From contig OX637344.1 in NCBI GenBank assembly GCA_951799405.1, positions 14,942,001 through 15,006,000 of the forward strand: 64,000 nucleotides of DNA. The letters run 5' to 3'. Origin of the DNA: Agapetus fuscipes (lineage: Eukaryota > Arthropoda > Insecta > Trichoptera > Glossosomatidae). The notes under the pieces were generated by a model. It was not told the DNA's origin. It saw nothing but the letters and a program-made list of their open reading frames with translations, and ran no database searches. Position 1 is the stretch's first letter. The number at the start of each line of letters is the position of its first letter. Positions 37,501 to 42,106 of the stretch are shown here, in pieces. The translations under genes and the position numbers were made by a program.

Positions 37501-38835
37501 AATATGAATTTCAAATGATACATATCTTTGCAGCTTAGATTTAGATATAGATTTAGATAGTAAGAAAGAGAACAAAGAACTTTCCAGTTGCATTTCCATG
37601 TGTACAAAAAAACTTGTGCAAATGTAAAAATGTTTCTAGAAAGATGGCAGCACTGCTGCGTGCGTACTATGCTCGGAGCAGTCTGAACATAGACTCATAT
37701 GATATAAATTTTGTGATCTATAAAATTGACAAATTTTAAGGAAAAAGGCATTATTTTAAGCATCATTAAACATTATGGTAAATGTTGTGATTGGGCCTTA
37801 AAACACAAAATGGAAAAGCAAGAAAACATAAAATTTGACCCGTAAAAACTTTTTTTTTTATGATTAAACCCTTGCAACGTTCGACAGGACTGAAACAAAA
37901 GTGATAGATAGTATGTATCAATGCAGTAAGTTAGTTTCTGCTTCTCTATGTAATTACTCAATGGGTAATCTTGTATGTTTCACAAGGTCAGTGCATGAAA
38001 TTTTATTATGTTACAAATTGTAAAAAGAAGTTGTGTTGCTGCTTCCAGCTAAGCGCTACAGCCCTGCGACGGCTGCTCTGGTGAAGCGCGCCCGTTCTGT
38101 AGCTGTGTTCTCCCTGCGGCTGAGGAAGGCCAGGGAGGCGGCAGCGGCCAAGGAGGCTGGCAAGGAGCAGGCCTCTCCTCCCAAGGTACATATATGCTGT
38201 ATCTTCTCATCAAGCTATTCCCTGTTAACAACGCAACTAAGGGACACGGATAGTGTAATTGCTGTGTTCTCCCTGTGACTGAGGATGGCCAGGGAAGCTG
38301 GCAAGAAGCAGGCCTCTCCTCCCAAGGTACATATATGCTGCATCTTCTCATCAAGCTATTCACTGTTAACAATGCATTTTAGGCTCATGTATAGTGTAAT
38401 TTCCGTGTTCTCCCTGTGACTGAGGATGACCAAGGAGACTGGCAGCCTCTCCTCCCAAGGTACACACATGCTACATCCTCTCATCAAGCTATTCACTGTT
38501 GCAGAGGGAAATGTATGAAGGCAATGAAGGCCACCCTGCAGAGGCTCTGGCAACCGCTAGTGGAATAGCGACAAATCCAGAGCTGCTCTTCTTCTTTTTG
38601 TTTTACAACACAAGAAATTGTTTTTCTCATCAGCTCCATATTATCGTCTCATTTTAGTGTTTTTCCCGCCTTTAGTTTTCTATGACTCATATTCTCCATG
38701 GGTTTTTATAAAAAGTATGTTTTGTTATGTATGTTCCAGCCATTACCGCCTCCTATATATGGGGGAGAGCTCTCTCTTATTCCCATTGAGAAGCTGATCC
38801 AGGTGGAAGATGTCAAACCAAGGAGCAGTCAATGA
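10413..38835 (+). CDS. ANO8: Anoctamin-8 (TMEM16H) gene, 25 coding exons, complete ATG to TGA
   Basis: Joining 25 exons gives 3,267 nt, 1,088 residues plus TGA, with GT-AG at every intron and matching phases. Residues 1-245 form the cytosolic N-terminal domain, with CDVVITFP and CVRHHP blocks typical of ANO8. Hydrophobic helices follow: YFGVKVAMYFAWLGHY (about 246-277), 290-310, 368-390, 411-433, 455-471, about 594-622 and 651-715. The NNLIEVRADAFKL block (618-630) matches the helix that carries acidic Ca2+-site residues in other anoctamins. A hydrophilic insert encoded by exons 14-15 precedes QAELESQ, an ANO8 hallmark. The tail (738-1088) is proline/serine rich and looks disordered. TMEM16 proteins are Ca2+-regulated channels or lipid scramblases; vertebrate ANO8 is described as an ER-plasma membrane tether, so a tethering role is inferred here, not seen. 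No frameshift or internal stop was found. Alternative splicing cannot be judged. Confidence 0.95.
11092..11208 (+). CDS. ANO8: ANO8 exon 2
   Basis: Starts after a pyrimidine tract ending TTTCAG and ends before GTAATC. Encodes residues 41-80, including AGRLLRRKL and RQCDVVITFPK, which align with the N-terminal domain of vertebrate ANO8. Phase 1 at both ends. It overlaps an antisense reading frame on the minus strand that I regard as a shadow. Confidence 0.88.
11252..11517 (+). repeat. Family C repeat in ANO8 intron 2
   Basis: Begins TTGACTTATAGGTTGGTATG 45 bases after the exon 2 donor and ends in (TTAGA)n. About 250 bp. Confidence 0.75.
11668..11977 (+). repeat. SINE A, subfamily A1, full length, in intron 2
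   Basis: tRNA-derived head with A box TAGTCTAGTGGTTAACAC and B box GGTTTGAATCC, an anticodon-loop-like CTCGTAA, a 170-bp body (ATACCATTTATATTTTCAAA, CCATCCAGCCTTACAGCAAC) and the A1 tail GAGGTGTGATACACACAAAA then CCTAATATTATTAT. Confidence 0.85.
12095..12224 (+). CDS. ANO8: ANO8 exon 3
   Basis: Follows CTCCAG and ends before a consensus GTAAGT. Encodes ASDSTLLWLLRKLR and LTVCVRHHP, the ANO8 block in which the vertebrate protein reads VQVRHH. An upstream GT two bases earlier is possible, but only GTAAGT keeps the frame into exon 4. Confidence 0.88.
13031..13136 (+). CDS. ANO8: ANO8 exon 4
   Basis: Follows TCTCTGTAG and ends AAG|GTAATA. Encodes LLRAAEEVHLPKILKPEFGG, matching the ANO8 stretch that reads LLRGADE and EFGGG in vertebrates. 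Ends in phase 0. Confidence 0.9.
13375..13790 (-). mobile_element. L2/CR1-like LINE 3' fragment in intron 4
   Basis: The minus strand encodes MAPEYLQEPVHL and, after frame changes, FAVPGPSTWNQLPPEVRAS and LKKSLKTHY, the C-terminal block of L2/CR1 reverse transcriptase proteins. The 3' end GGCGCTTTATTACATTATCA is L2-like. Degenerate. Confidence 0.65.
13811..13943 (+). CDS. ANO8: ANO8 exon 5
   Basis: Follows TACTTGCAG and ends before GTGACT. Encodes DEFLTSLQRQELVLHLLEAV and RATQGE, matching the ANO8 segment before the first helix. An L2-like LINE fragment ends about 20 bases upstream of the acceptor, so this acceptor works next to inserted DNA. Confidence 0.9.
14098..14549 (+). repeat. Truncated solo LTR related to the 4428-7902 element, intron 5
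   Basis: Matches the reverse complement of the 627-bp LTR from ATGGAGCTCCCTCC to its TAAACCTAACAA end, with substitutions and a missing start. It carries AATAAACCCTTATTTG, a likely polyadenylation signal. Confidence 0.75.
14613..14729 (+). CDS. ANO8: ANO8 exon 6
   Basis: Follows CTGTTTCAG and ends before GTAATC. Encodes GLIERVFPLHQTDKLLELRE and KWVRAVFSPQPL, matching the ANO8 GIIQQVFP and QPL region. Within about 10 bases of the donor lies the 3' tail of an inverted LINE (14738 onward). Confidence 0.9.
14738..14905 (-). mobile_element. RTE-like LINE 3' end, minus strand, intron 6
   Basis: Starts with TCTTGTCTTGTCTTGT, the inverted (CAAGA)n tail, then matches the last 150 bp of the LINE at 33260-33415. 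It begins about 10 bases after the exon 6 donor. Confidence 0.75.
14955..15124. mobile_element. Foldback MITE, family G, intron 6
   Basis: Two 66-base arms (14955-15020, 15059-15124) starting GGGCTGGAAGTCTCATCACC pair with few mismatches around a 38-base loop. A related copy lies at 55107-55243. Confidence 0.75.
15130..15865. other. Intron 6, AT-rich, nothing recognised
   Basis: Contains a short AAT-rich run at 15226-15245 but no repeat family seen elsewhere in the window. Confidence 0.3.
15870..16330 (-). mobile_element. LINE C-terminal fragment (RTE/BovB-type), intron 6
   Basis: The minus-strand frame reads FENRILRKILGPRPG, RRLAWIGHVVGSGEERATKG, GRRPLGRPRQRLLDNI and DDWQSIAEDRKAWRSIV. This is the C-terminal tail of RTE-type reverse transcriptase proteins. 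The frame runs on into the antisense of ANO8 exon 7 (16397), which is chance. Confidence 0.7.
16397..16503 (+). CDS. ANO8: ANO8 exon 7 (first membrane helix)
   Basis: Found by looking for the missing helix: TTTTCAG then EEICSYFGVKVAMYFAWLGH and YTGALTVPAILG, before GTATGA. It matches the conserved anoctamin YFG..IA.YF.WLG block. It joins exon 6 (phase 1) to exon 8 (phase 0) without breaking the frame. It contains no plus-strand ATG-led ORF of size and would be easy to miss. Confidence 0.93.
16755..16858 (+). CDS. ANO8: ANO8 exon 8 (second membrane helix)
   Basis: Follows TTGTGCAG and ends before GTGCAC. Encodes VFMSSTRDSWRDMAYVLFSV and FNVLWACIYLQTWKR, the anoctamin helix 2 that ends in the family signature W(K/E)R. 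Phase 0 in, phase 2 out. Confidence 0.95.
16996..17236 (+). repeat. Family C repeat, intron 8
   Basis: Begins AGGTTGATATGCAACCGCCA and ends TTGCAACTTAGATTAGATTA. Diverged at its start. Confidence 0.7.
17304..17594 (+). repeat. SINE A, subfamily A1, intron 8
   Basis: A box TAGTCTAGTGGTTAGCAC, B box GGTTTGAATCC and the A1 tail AGGTGTGATTCACACAAAAA, CCTAATATTACTATTATTA. Confidence 0.82.
18096..18190 (-). repeat. SINE A2 tail fragment, intron 8
   Basis: The minus strand reads AGTGTCATAGACCCTTAGAG, GGGAGTCTCCCGCACAGG then a T-run (poly-A on its strand). Only the A2 3' part is present. Confidence 0.65.
18218..18370. repeat. Tandem AAGTATNTGAGATACAAGATACTT repeats, intron 8
   Basis: About four degenerate copies of a unit of roughly 30 bp with GATACAAGATAC cores. 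No coding. Confidence 0.6.
19450..19531 (+). CDS. ANO8: ANO8 exon 9
   Basis: Follows GTTTTTTAG and ends CAG|GTAAAA. Encodes YSNELAYRWGTID and EPRPLFQ, the anoctamin LAY.WGT and E.PRP.F signature. Intron 8, 2.6 kb long, precedes it. Confidence 0.95.
19806..19958 (+). CDS. ANO8: ANO8 exon 10
   Basis: Follows CATTTCAG and ends CAG|GTACGT. Encodes GEIIVSSVTGRPEPIYPAWK and then a hydrophobic helix (about residues 368-390). The PAWKR block before the helix is typical of the family. Confidence 0.95.
20281..20519 (+). repeat. Family C repeat, intron 10
   Basis: Begins TTGGTATGAGGCTGACCACC. It meets a second copy in opposite orientation at its 3' tail. Confidence 0.75.
20520..20730 (-). repeat. Family C repeat, inverted partner, intron 10
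   Basis: Starts at the inverted tail TCTAAGTTGCAAGGATATAT and ends within GTATGGGTGG, so its 5' end is cut. Forms a tail-to-tail pair with the previous copy. Confidence 0.72.
20884..21019 (+). CDS. ANO8: ANO8 exon 11
   Basis: Follows TCTTTTAG and ends before GTAAAA. Encodes a luminal or extracellular loop and the helix YGPRLILAVMIAGMDHCYFR, then ATWLND, the anoctamin A.WLND signature. Confidence 0.95.
21213..21537 (+). repeat. SINE A1 with duplicated B-box segment, intron 11
   Basis: After A box TAGTCTAGTGGC the stretch GATTCAGACTC-TATATGGAAGG through the B box occurs twice in tandem (21236-21299 and 21299-21360). The A1 tail is intact. Confidence 0.78.
21964..22019 (+). CDS. ANO8: ANO8 exon 12 (57-nt-scale micro-exon)
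   Basis: Only 56 bases, so it leaves little ORF signal. It lies between ATGAAG and GTTTGT and encodes ENYRLDTKYENHLIVKVTL, the anoctamin EN.R....YE..LI.K block that must link exons 11 and 13. Both phases fit. The donor GTTTGT is weak. Confidence 0.88.
22062..22345. repeat. Diverged tandem repeat, unit about 60-65 bp, intron 12
   Basis: Five blocks share TTT-CA(T/C)CTAGCAACACT followed by ACTGCATTCCAAATTCAAA-like sequence. Later units read CATCTACCAACAC and CAGCCAGCTACAT. Confidence 0.6.
22435..22582. mobile_element. Hairpin element flanked by 15-bp direct repeats, intron 12
   Basis: AACAAATAGAATGTC occurs at 22435-22449 and 22568-22582. Between them is an inverted repeat (TTGACAATTATATTAATTTT / AAAATTAATAAAATTGTCAA) with a short loop and a tail of about 30 bases. 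No TIR-type ends. Confidence 0.5.
22676..23155 (-). repeat. SINE B copy split by a foldback element, intron 12
   Basis: Left part: GGCAGCCTTACGCCAACTGC. Right part: GTGGGGGTTTCCTC through GCAAGCGTTCTATCAACTGA, the inverted tRNA-like head. The insertion lies at 22718-22989. Confidence 0.65.
22718..22989. mobile_element. Foldback element with hammerhead-like cores, 13-bp duplications
   Basis: GCTTAATTTTAAT flanks both sides (22705-22717, 22990-23002). Arms of about 100 bases (22718-22816, 22847-22952) pair almost perfectly, followed by a 37-base tail. Each arm carries CTGAAGA-T-GGGAG...CTCCC-GAA-ACCGGT-A, see Findings. The architecture (inverted repeat plus short tail, long target duplication) resembles Penelope-like element copies. 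Confidence 0.65.
23680..23762 (+). repeat. SINE B 3' fragment, intron 12
   Basis: Reads AGGTTCAACTCGCCACATGT, TTCGGGGATAACCCGGCAAG and TGTGTAGCTTAGTTG, the B 3' end. Confidence 0.7.
24268..24514 (+). repeat. Family C repeat, intron 12
   Basis: Starts TTGACTTATAGGTTGGTATG, ends (TTAGA)n at 24514. One of the most complete copies. Confidence 0.75.
24926..25075. repeat. Direct repeat of about 95 bp, two copies, intron 12
   Basis: AGGAGAAAATTTTAGGGGGC recurs as AGGAGAAAGTTTTACTTAAG with GGGCGG-GCTAT after each. Confidence 0.45.
25098..25326. mobile_element. hAT-like MITE, 229 bp, intron 12
   Basis: Ends CAGTGGCGAAGCGTGCCATG and its inverse ...CACCCTTCGCCAATG; flanks ATGTATAT and GTGTATAT agree at 7 of 8 bases, as for hAT. 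A second copy is at 59344-59567. Confidence 0.78.
25473..25547 (+). CDS. ANO8: ANO8 exon 13
   Basis: Follows TTCTTGCAG and ends GAG|GTAATT. Encodes FQFVNSFLSLFYIAFYLQDQ and EKLKE, one of the most conserved anoctamin helices. It starts after a 3.4-kb intron full of repeats. Confidence 0.96.
25612..25870. repeat. Family F repeat, intron 13
   Basis: Begins CCCTTAGTGCTTGCTTGTCT and includes GGTAATTTTCACATGAGC and ACCAATGTGTCTTATG. Copies recur at 56855 and 63828. Confidence 0.65.
25898..25985 (-). repeat. tRNA-like sequence, probable SINE head
   Basis: The minus strand has TAGTCTACGTGGTATGAC (A-box-like) and GGTTCAAGTCC (B box) 50 bases apart. No matching stems of a working tRNA. Confidence 0.4.
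26005..26345 (+). mobile_element. L2/CR1-like LINE 3' fragment, intron 13
   Basis: Encodes LVFKTLHGTAPQYLRDLIAP and FGERVFKVAAPTAWYGLPDD, the conserved C-terminal blocks, then a stop where the family reads LR. Further pieces (KNLKLTSSQ) are out of frame. Confidence 0.7.
26710..26842 (+). CDS. ANO8: ANO8 exon 14
   Basis: Follows TTCCCCAG and ends before GTATTT. Encodes QLAALLIARQVLGNLRESAW, matching ANO8 L.TLLI.RQ...N..E. GC-rich compared with the surrounding introns, as are the following exons. Confidence 0.93.
27140..27318 (+). CDS. ANO8: ANO8 exon 15 (charged insert)
   Basis: Follows GTTTACAG and ends AAG|GTATGG. The first part is a hydrophilic Gly/Glu-rich stretch (EGEGPAREGGEGGRE). The end reads ISQAELESQLFK, matching the ANO8 QAELES motif. 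Vertebrate ANO8 also has a long acidic insert here, but this one is much shorter. Confidence 0.92.
28119..28316 (+). CDS. ANO8: ANO8 exon 16 (Ca2+-site helix region)
   Basis: Follows TGTTTCAG and ends CAG|GTCAGG. Encodes residues 584-649: YVVLFSSAFPLAGLCALANN then LIEVRADAFKL and QRPFGRRV. N618, N619, E622 and D626 sit in the helix that supplies acidic ligands to Ca2+ in other TMEM16 proteins. Whether ANO8 binds Ca2+ here is not shown by sequence. Confidence 0.96.
28556..28687 (+). CDS. ANO8: ANO8 exon 17
   Basis: Follows TGTTTCAG and ends GAG|GTTGGT. Encodes HAMEVMVGIAVLVNCALIGL and ends ILVIVALE, two hydrophobic segments of the last helices. A 64-bp diverged copy of its middle lies 135 bases downstream in intron 17. 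Confidence 0.94.
28721..28784 (+). pseudogene. Vestigial copy of the middle of ANO8 exon 17
   Basis: 64 bp matching 28586-28649 with five mismatches. It lacks the acceptor, start and end of the exon, so it is not spliced in. Confidence 0.85.
29070..29477 (-). mobile_element. Restriction-like endonuclease domain of a retroelement, intron 17
   Basis: A 135-codon open frame on the minus strand reads LRPDIILYSNKLKKVLLVEL then TVPWEMNIPEDHAYKLNRYK. R-PD-X13-E-T fits the PD-(D/E)XK endonuclease of R2-like non-LTR elements and the ELTVPWE proteins of invertebrate genomes. Ends SYHIWLRRSESQDTSRHAI. No reverse transcriptase is attached. The open frame suggests recent arrival. Confidence 0.6.
29537..29668 (+). 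CDS. ANO8: ANO8 exon 18
   Basis: Follows AATTGCAG and ends CAA|GTAAAC. Encodes the last helix (HVMLVMVILVKLAVPELP) and WLATEMAKVEFQRREA, matching ANO8 EEMAK.EYQRREA. Confidence 0.95.
30463..30739 (+). CDS. ANO8: ANO8 exon 19 (start of disordered tail)
   Basis: Follows ATTTTAG and ends before GTGAGT. Encodes 92 residues rich in Ser, Asp and Glu (SGTSQEDLLGIE, TITAEERMLIGRF). No domain recognised. The next 2 kb of intron holds SINEs B and A and the 12-bp minisatellite. Confidence 0.88.
30770..30965 (-). repeat. SINE B 3' part, intron 19
   Basis: Reads CAACTAACCTACACATATTG, GGACCGGCCTCACACCAACC and AAGGCTGAGTAAACCTTGG. It is cut where SINE A begins. Confidence 0.75.
30978..31184 (-). repeat. 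SINE A head and body, intron 19
   Basis: The minus strand starts ACCGGTCCGTAGTCCAGTGG, has B box GGTTCGAATCTC, and ends inside AAGACCAAGCTCGT. It has no 3' tail. Confidence 0.8.
31189..31332 (+). repeat. 12-bp minisatellite, about 12 diverged units, intron 19
   Basis: Units such as ATGATCGACCTG, ACGATTGATGTG, GCGATCAACGTA follow at exactly 12 bases. The frame is open (pattern x-I-D-V), but it lies in an intron. Confidence 0.8.
31430..31548 (+). CDS. ANO8: ANO8 exon 20 (first PEIPPFR exon)
   Basis: Follows GTGTTGCAG and ends CAG|GTAACA. Encodes a Ser/Pro-rich segment with RRPLIPEIPPFRQKSP. The same PEIPPFR core is encoded by exon 21, which suggests an old exon duplication. Confidence 0.87.
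31871..32103. mobile_element. TTAA-flanked MITE, family D, 233 bp, intron 20
   Basis: Ends AGGTAAAACTGAATGAGTG and inverse CACTTATTCAGTTTTACCT; TTAA on both sides (31867-31870, 32104-32107). TTAA targets are used by piggyBac elements, but the ends do not start CCC, so the superfamily is open. Confidence 0.75.
32108..33415 (+). mobile_element. 5'-truncated RTE-like LINE with open RT frame, intron 20
   Basis: ACCTTTAA flanks both sides (32100-32107, 33416-33423). A 419-codon frame runs 32124-33383 without a stop: GFMPGRGCVDQIF, FVDLERAFDSVD (first catalytic Asp), GVRQGCVMSPWLFN, YADD at codons 147-150, then DYLGSKF, YGSESWTLN and WFGHIERM. The 3' end is CCCTAGAGG...GGATACAAGACAAGACAA, a (CAAGA)n tail. 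The endonuclease domain is missing. RTE clade is inferred from the C-terminal block. Confidence 0.88.
33896..33981. repeat. Short inverted repeat, intron 20
   Basis: GTGATGTCACTGGATC (33896) and GATCCAGTGACGCCAC (33966) can pair around about 55 bases. Not seen elsewhere here. Confidence 0.4.
34376..34489 (+). CDS. ANO8: ANO8 exon 21 (second PEIPPFR exon)
   Basis: Follows GTAGCAG and ends CAT|GTAAGT. Encodes VLSLSVGTTEQPVRSPMVPE then IPPFRPRKTPSPTK. Phase 0 at both ends, so it could be skipped without a frameshift. Confidence 0.85.
34639..34928 (+). repeat. SINE A, subfamily A2, damaged head, intron 21
   Basis: A box GCAGTCTAGTGGTTAACAC is present, but the B box is lost. The A2 tail AAGTGTCATAGACCCCTAGA, CAGGATTTCT, A-run is present. 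Confidence 0.75.
35291..35333 (+). pseudogene. Vestigial copy of the ANO8 exon 22 start
   Basis: TTGTGTCTCAGGAGGCAGAG is shared with the intron 21-exon 22 junction at 35777-35820, with about five mismatches in the rest. It keeps the AG acceptor but loses similarity after 35333. Confidence 0.8.
35619..35650 (+). mobile_element. hAT-like terminal repeat fragment, intron 21
   Basis: CAGCGATTTCCAAACTGGGG then GGCGCGC, the same end as at 8535-8574 inverted. Confidence 0.4.
35787..35948 (+). CDS. ANO8: ANO8 exon 22
   Basis: Follows TGTCTCAG and ends AAG|GTAAAG. Encodes 54 residues (EAEHPGVHLTVGPAG, LKAAKE-like, then IPPATTSVIKLERK). Phase 0 both ends. A broken copy of its acceptor and first 30 bases lies 490 bases upstream. 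Confidence 0.86.
36569..36719 (+). CDS. ANO8: ANO8 exon 23
   Basis: Follows TGTGTCCAG and ends before GTATAT. Encodes a low-complexity Pro/Thr/Ala stretch (AATPPLPAQPAPTDTSTSTN). Phase 0 in, phase 1 out, which agrees with exon 24. Confidence 0.83.
36773..37077 (+). repeat. SINE A, subfamily A1, full length, intron 23
   Basis: A box TAGTCTAGTGGTTAACAC, B box GGTTCGAATCC, A1 tail GAGGTGTGGCACACACAAAA and CCTAATATTATTATTAT. It starts about 50 bases after the exon 23 donor. Confidence 0.86.
37433..37563 (+). repeat. Family C 3' part, intron 23
   Basis: Reads CACATGCGGCATGTGTAAGC, GCGTGTCTGCTTGTGGG and ends CAGCTTAGATTTAGATATAG. Confidence 0.65.
38049..38185 (+). CDS. ANO8: ANO8 exon 24
   Basis: Follows TGCTTCCAG and ends AAG|GTACAT. 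Encodes a basic segment (KRYSPATAALVKRARS, VFSLRLRKAREAAAAKEAGK). Its 3' half and donor are repeated twice more downstream with stop codons in the copies. Confidence 0.86.
38254..38383 (+). pseudogene. Second copy of ANO8 exon 24 end and intron 24 start
   Basis: TGTTCTCCCTGTGACTGAGG matches the exon except that CGG became TGA. GCAGGCCTCTCCTCCCAAGG and its GTACATATATGCTG donor region are kept. A 27-base loss is seen in the GCGGCAGCGGCC part. Confidence 0.85.
38384..38505 (+). pseudogene. Third copy of ANO8 exon 24 end and intron 24 start
   Basis: Same unit again: GTGTTCTCCCTGTGACTGAG, CCTCTCCTCCCAAGGTACAC, ATCAAGCTATTCACTGTT. It shares the TGA with copy 2, so copies 2 and 3 probably arose from each other. 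Confidence 0.85.
38740..38835 (+). CDS. ANO8: ANO8 exon 25 (last, TGA stop)
   Basis: Follows TATGTTCCAG and runs to TGA at 38833-38835. Encodes the final 31 residues (PLPPPIYGGELSLIPIEKLI and then QVEDVKPRSSQ). AATAAA follows at 38891. Confidence 0.87.
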   Translation, partial: PLPPPIYGGELSLIPIEKLIQVEDVKPRSSQ

Positions 38836-38890
38836 AGAGAAAGGCCTACAAAAGATGTAAACACCCACCAAGAATCAATTAATGTAAAAG

Positions 38891-38896
38891 AATAAA
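38891..38896 (+). promoter_or_regulatory. Polyadenylation signal AATAAA of ANO8
   Basis: A canonical hexamer 56 bases after the stop codon, the first in the 3' region. Further AATAAA hexamers lie downstream (for example near 39351), so a longer 3' UTR is possible. Confidence 0.5.
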
Positions 38897-39439
38897 TACT
38901 GAAATTGGCAACATTCAGAATTCATTGATCCCACTAACACTTCCGTTAGGTCTCACTAGCGCTATGTATGTGTTGCTAAAACAAAAACCATTGTAAGTTG
39001 TAGTAAGCCTAAGGAAAGTGTTAGTAGGATTGGTGAATACAGGTGTAATTCATCGATTCTTGGTATATTTAAAGATATTAAAAAACATTTTTCTAAATGA
39101 ATTAATTGTTGATTGACATATTGTTATTAATAGTTAGCTGCATTTGAAAATGGAACACGAGTTTGCTGCAGAACACATTTTTAAATACGGAATATTGTCG
39201 CATTCCATTTTCAAATTCAGTTGCTGTGTGGTAATGTCAAAAAATTATATATTGATTATCAAAATTTTGTATTTTATTATTTGAAATTTGAAATTTGGGA
39301 AATTTTTACAATGCTTGAAAACAGATTTTTAATCATTGTTTAGTAGTATAAATAAATTAACCTCGGCACATTTAAAGTGGCGAAAAAAATGTGACGTCAT
39401 CTGATCGGGCTAAAGGCAAGATAGACGGTCATAACATCA

Positions 39440-39517
39440 ACCGATCCATAGTCCAGTGGTAACGCTGCGGACTCGTAAATGAAAAGTCGTGGGTTCAAAT
39501 CCCGCCGGAGCACAATA
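39440..39517 (+). repeat. SINE A head fragment
   Basis: CCGATCCATAGTCCAGTGGT and GGTTCAAATCCCGCCGGAGC without body or tail. The acceptor stem pairs only in part, so a working tRNA gene is unlikely. Confidence 0.6.
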
Positions 39518-39519
39518 AA

Positions 39520-40800
39520 TATCATCAGATGTCACTATGCATTTTTCACAATTCTGTAAAATAAAAATAGAATCTCTTATTATTTATCTGGAATTTGATT
39601 TTTTATTTATTTTGGGTGACAGCATAATATGACATCATCCGGCCAAGGAATATTTTGCATGTGCGGACTACATTATAAGAATAGGATCGAGCATGCTAAC
39701 AAAATTTTGAGGTTATTATAAAGAGCACTTTAATGATTTTCCATTTTCAAAATTTAAGCTTCTCAGCGCTTTTCAAATTAAGAACCATTATTTGAATTTG
39801 TTTGTTTTTTGTTTAAATTTGTTTTGAATTAATTGTTGCGGGGAAGGAATGTTGAGAAAATAAAATGCCTTATAAGATTAGCCTGAAAATGGTCAAGATG
39901 ATAATAACGTGTATAAAAATATTATATTTTTAGGTGGTATGAACATAATTAAAAAAAAAGGAAAATATTAAATTACCCAGTGTAGGATTTTGATTTGATG
40001 ATTTCCATAAATTTGATTTGCTCCTTTGCTATTTTTTTTTTTTGTAAAAAAAAAACCTTTAGACTTACCGATCCTTCTCAAACTTTTACAATGTATTTTC
40101 ACTCTAAATGTTGTATTTGCACCTCTTAAATCTTATCAAAATTGTTGAGAACCAGTAGTGATATCTTAGATTTTACACTATATACCTACTTTATGTATTG
40201 TATCATGGATGTTAGTGCAAAAATGTGTGTGTGGGCAGTTTTCTAATCTAGTAAATTTTTTCCCTCTTTGCTGGTTTATTTTTGGGAATGGAAACCCTTT
40301 TTCATTAACATTTATTTACATATTTTAAATTATCACGTTGACTGCCAACTATGAGATAACTCGTCGATAGTGTGTTATTTTCTAAGATGCCAACTATGCA
40401 TTATCTCGTTTTTTTTTTCTTGCCATTTTTGTAGAGCTACGATTAAACTCAAAATGCATCAGTGCTAATATTGATAGATGGCTTCTGAGAAAATAACAAA
40501 TAATCAATGCTGGCTTGGATGAACAGAAAATTGATTAAAAACGAACAAAAAATTTAACCGCCCTATGCGTATGAACGTACGCGGTACGCAAACTTTGAGT
40601 GTACCATTCTGCCACATCCCATATCGCGTACGCGCTTGAGAAAAAATTATATATTTGAAAACTACAAACCGCCTGAGTTCTAAAGTCATGTCGTTACAAG
40701 TCTAGACATGTTAGTTCCTCAAGGGCAGGCTAAGCGTTCGGTCGTTTGTTTGGCGTTTTGTAATTTTTCATAATACTCTTCAAAAGTCAGGAGGACGTAC
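39520..40800. other. No gene recognised; AT-rich
   Basis: Long A and T runs. No repeat family of this window and no coding signal was seen. Confidence 0.3.
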
Positions 40801-40803
40801 ATT

Positions 40804-41321
40804 GGGGCCGTCCATAAATTACGTCATCGATTTTGGCCGATTTTCGACCCCCCCCCCCTTACAATCATCCTATAGTCATTATCTAATGACCCACCCCTCC
40901 CCCTCTTGCTGTTATAATGGATGAGCTTAATAATTAATAATATTATATTACTAACATAGTATTTTGTATATTTAATTTTATAATTTTTTGATCTTTTACT
41001 ATAATCATACCTGAAGATGACCTACTAGGTCGAAAACGTTCGTAATTTGTTAAAAGATTTTAATCTTTTTGAATAAATTTATCCGTGAAAATAAACAGTG
41101 TTTTTAATTCATCAAAAAATTATAAAATTAAACAATATGAATTTTCACAGTGTTAATACACAAACAATACAAAATATAATATTTTGTATATTTTGTAGAA
41201 ATTGGTATCAACAAGAACAACGTCACTTTTGGTACTCCTACATCATTTGCCATCATCCGTAGACCAGACTCCCCCCCCCCCCCCCCCCTTAATGCAAATG
41301 ACGTAATATATGGACAGCCCC
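40804..41321. mobile_element. TIR element GGGGCYGTCCATA, with inner insertion
   Basis: Ends GGGGCCGTCCATAAATTACG and inverse CGTAATATATGGACAGCCCC, 24 bp with two mismatches. Both have inner C-runs. A hammerhead-like foldback element lies inside (about 40964-41150). The target duplication is unclear. Confidence 0.65.
40964..41150 (+). mobile_element. Foldback element with hammerhead-like core
   Basis: AATTTTATAATTTTTTGAT (40972) and its inverse (41109-41128) bracket the motif at 41008-41044. It ends near TGAATTTTCACAGTGTTAAT, also found beside the 50-kb copy. Confidence 0.55.
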
Positions 41322-41828
41322 TATCGTGAAAGATTTTAAAATACTTGTGTTTGAGAAAATATGAGAGTGTATAAAAATAACATTAGTTCAAAACAGCCAA
41401 GTAATTAATCTTCTTCTTCTTCTTGGCGAATTCCCACGTACAGCGGGGAGCGCCAGCGTTTATTTTTTGCCTATTTCTCGGAAAATAATCCGAAGGGGTT
41501 AAAATAAAAAATGTTTTCATGTTGTTAATACACAAACTGTTGAAACGATAGAAAGAACTGCTCTCACATATGTTTTTTGTACCTCTGCTGATCCAACTAA
41601 CCTATCATTATATACAAATTACTTTAGTAGTGAAAAATGTAATCAATTTTTAGTTTAGGTAGACACGTAAGTATTATTTATAAAAAACTATAGATGATAT
41701 TGTTATTTATTTGTAATGCCTTATTGTAGTGAAAATCATGTAATTCTGTTTTTATTTCACTTAGAAAGTTGCAAAAATGGACTCTGGATGGAAGAAAAAA
41801 TAGTGTCATTCGGTGCATTGCTAGGGAT

Positions 41829-42066
41829 CTAATCTAATCTAAGTTGCAAAGATATGTTACATTGGAGATTCAAATTACATGCATTCAAACAACCAGACAC
41901 GTACAAGTTCGCCCTTGCATGTGAACCTACAACATAAAACCAAATCTCAAATGGACATGCACCCTGCAACTCTTGCTGTCCTTCCTTACAACAGGGGTGA
42001 CATTGGCAAAGTGAACCATTTTTACAGCATGGGTGGTCAGCCGCATACCACCCTACAAGTCAAGGA
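41829..42066 (-). repeat. Family C repeat
   Basis: Starts with the inverted tail CTAATCTAAGTTGCAAAGAT and ends CATACCACCCTACAAGTCAAGG. Head-to-head with the next copy. Confidence 0.75.
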
Positions 42067-42106
42067 ACCAACCAGGATCAAGCAAACAATTATTTTCTTC
42101 CTGTTT

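Noticed and set aside
39440..39517. Possible functional tRNA gene (A and B boxes present)
   Set aside because: Acceptor and anticodon stems pair poorly, and the sequence matches the SINE A head.
40850..41290. C-runs that might suggest a G-quadruplex or a clone gap
   Set aside because: They sit at mirrored places inside the TIR element ends, so they are part of that repeat family.
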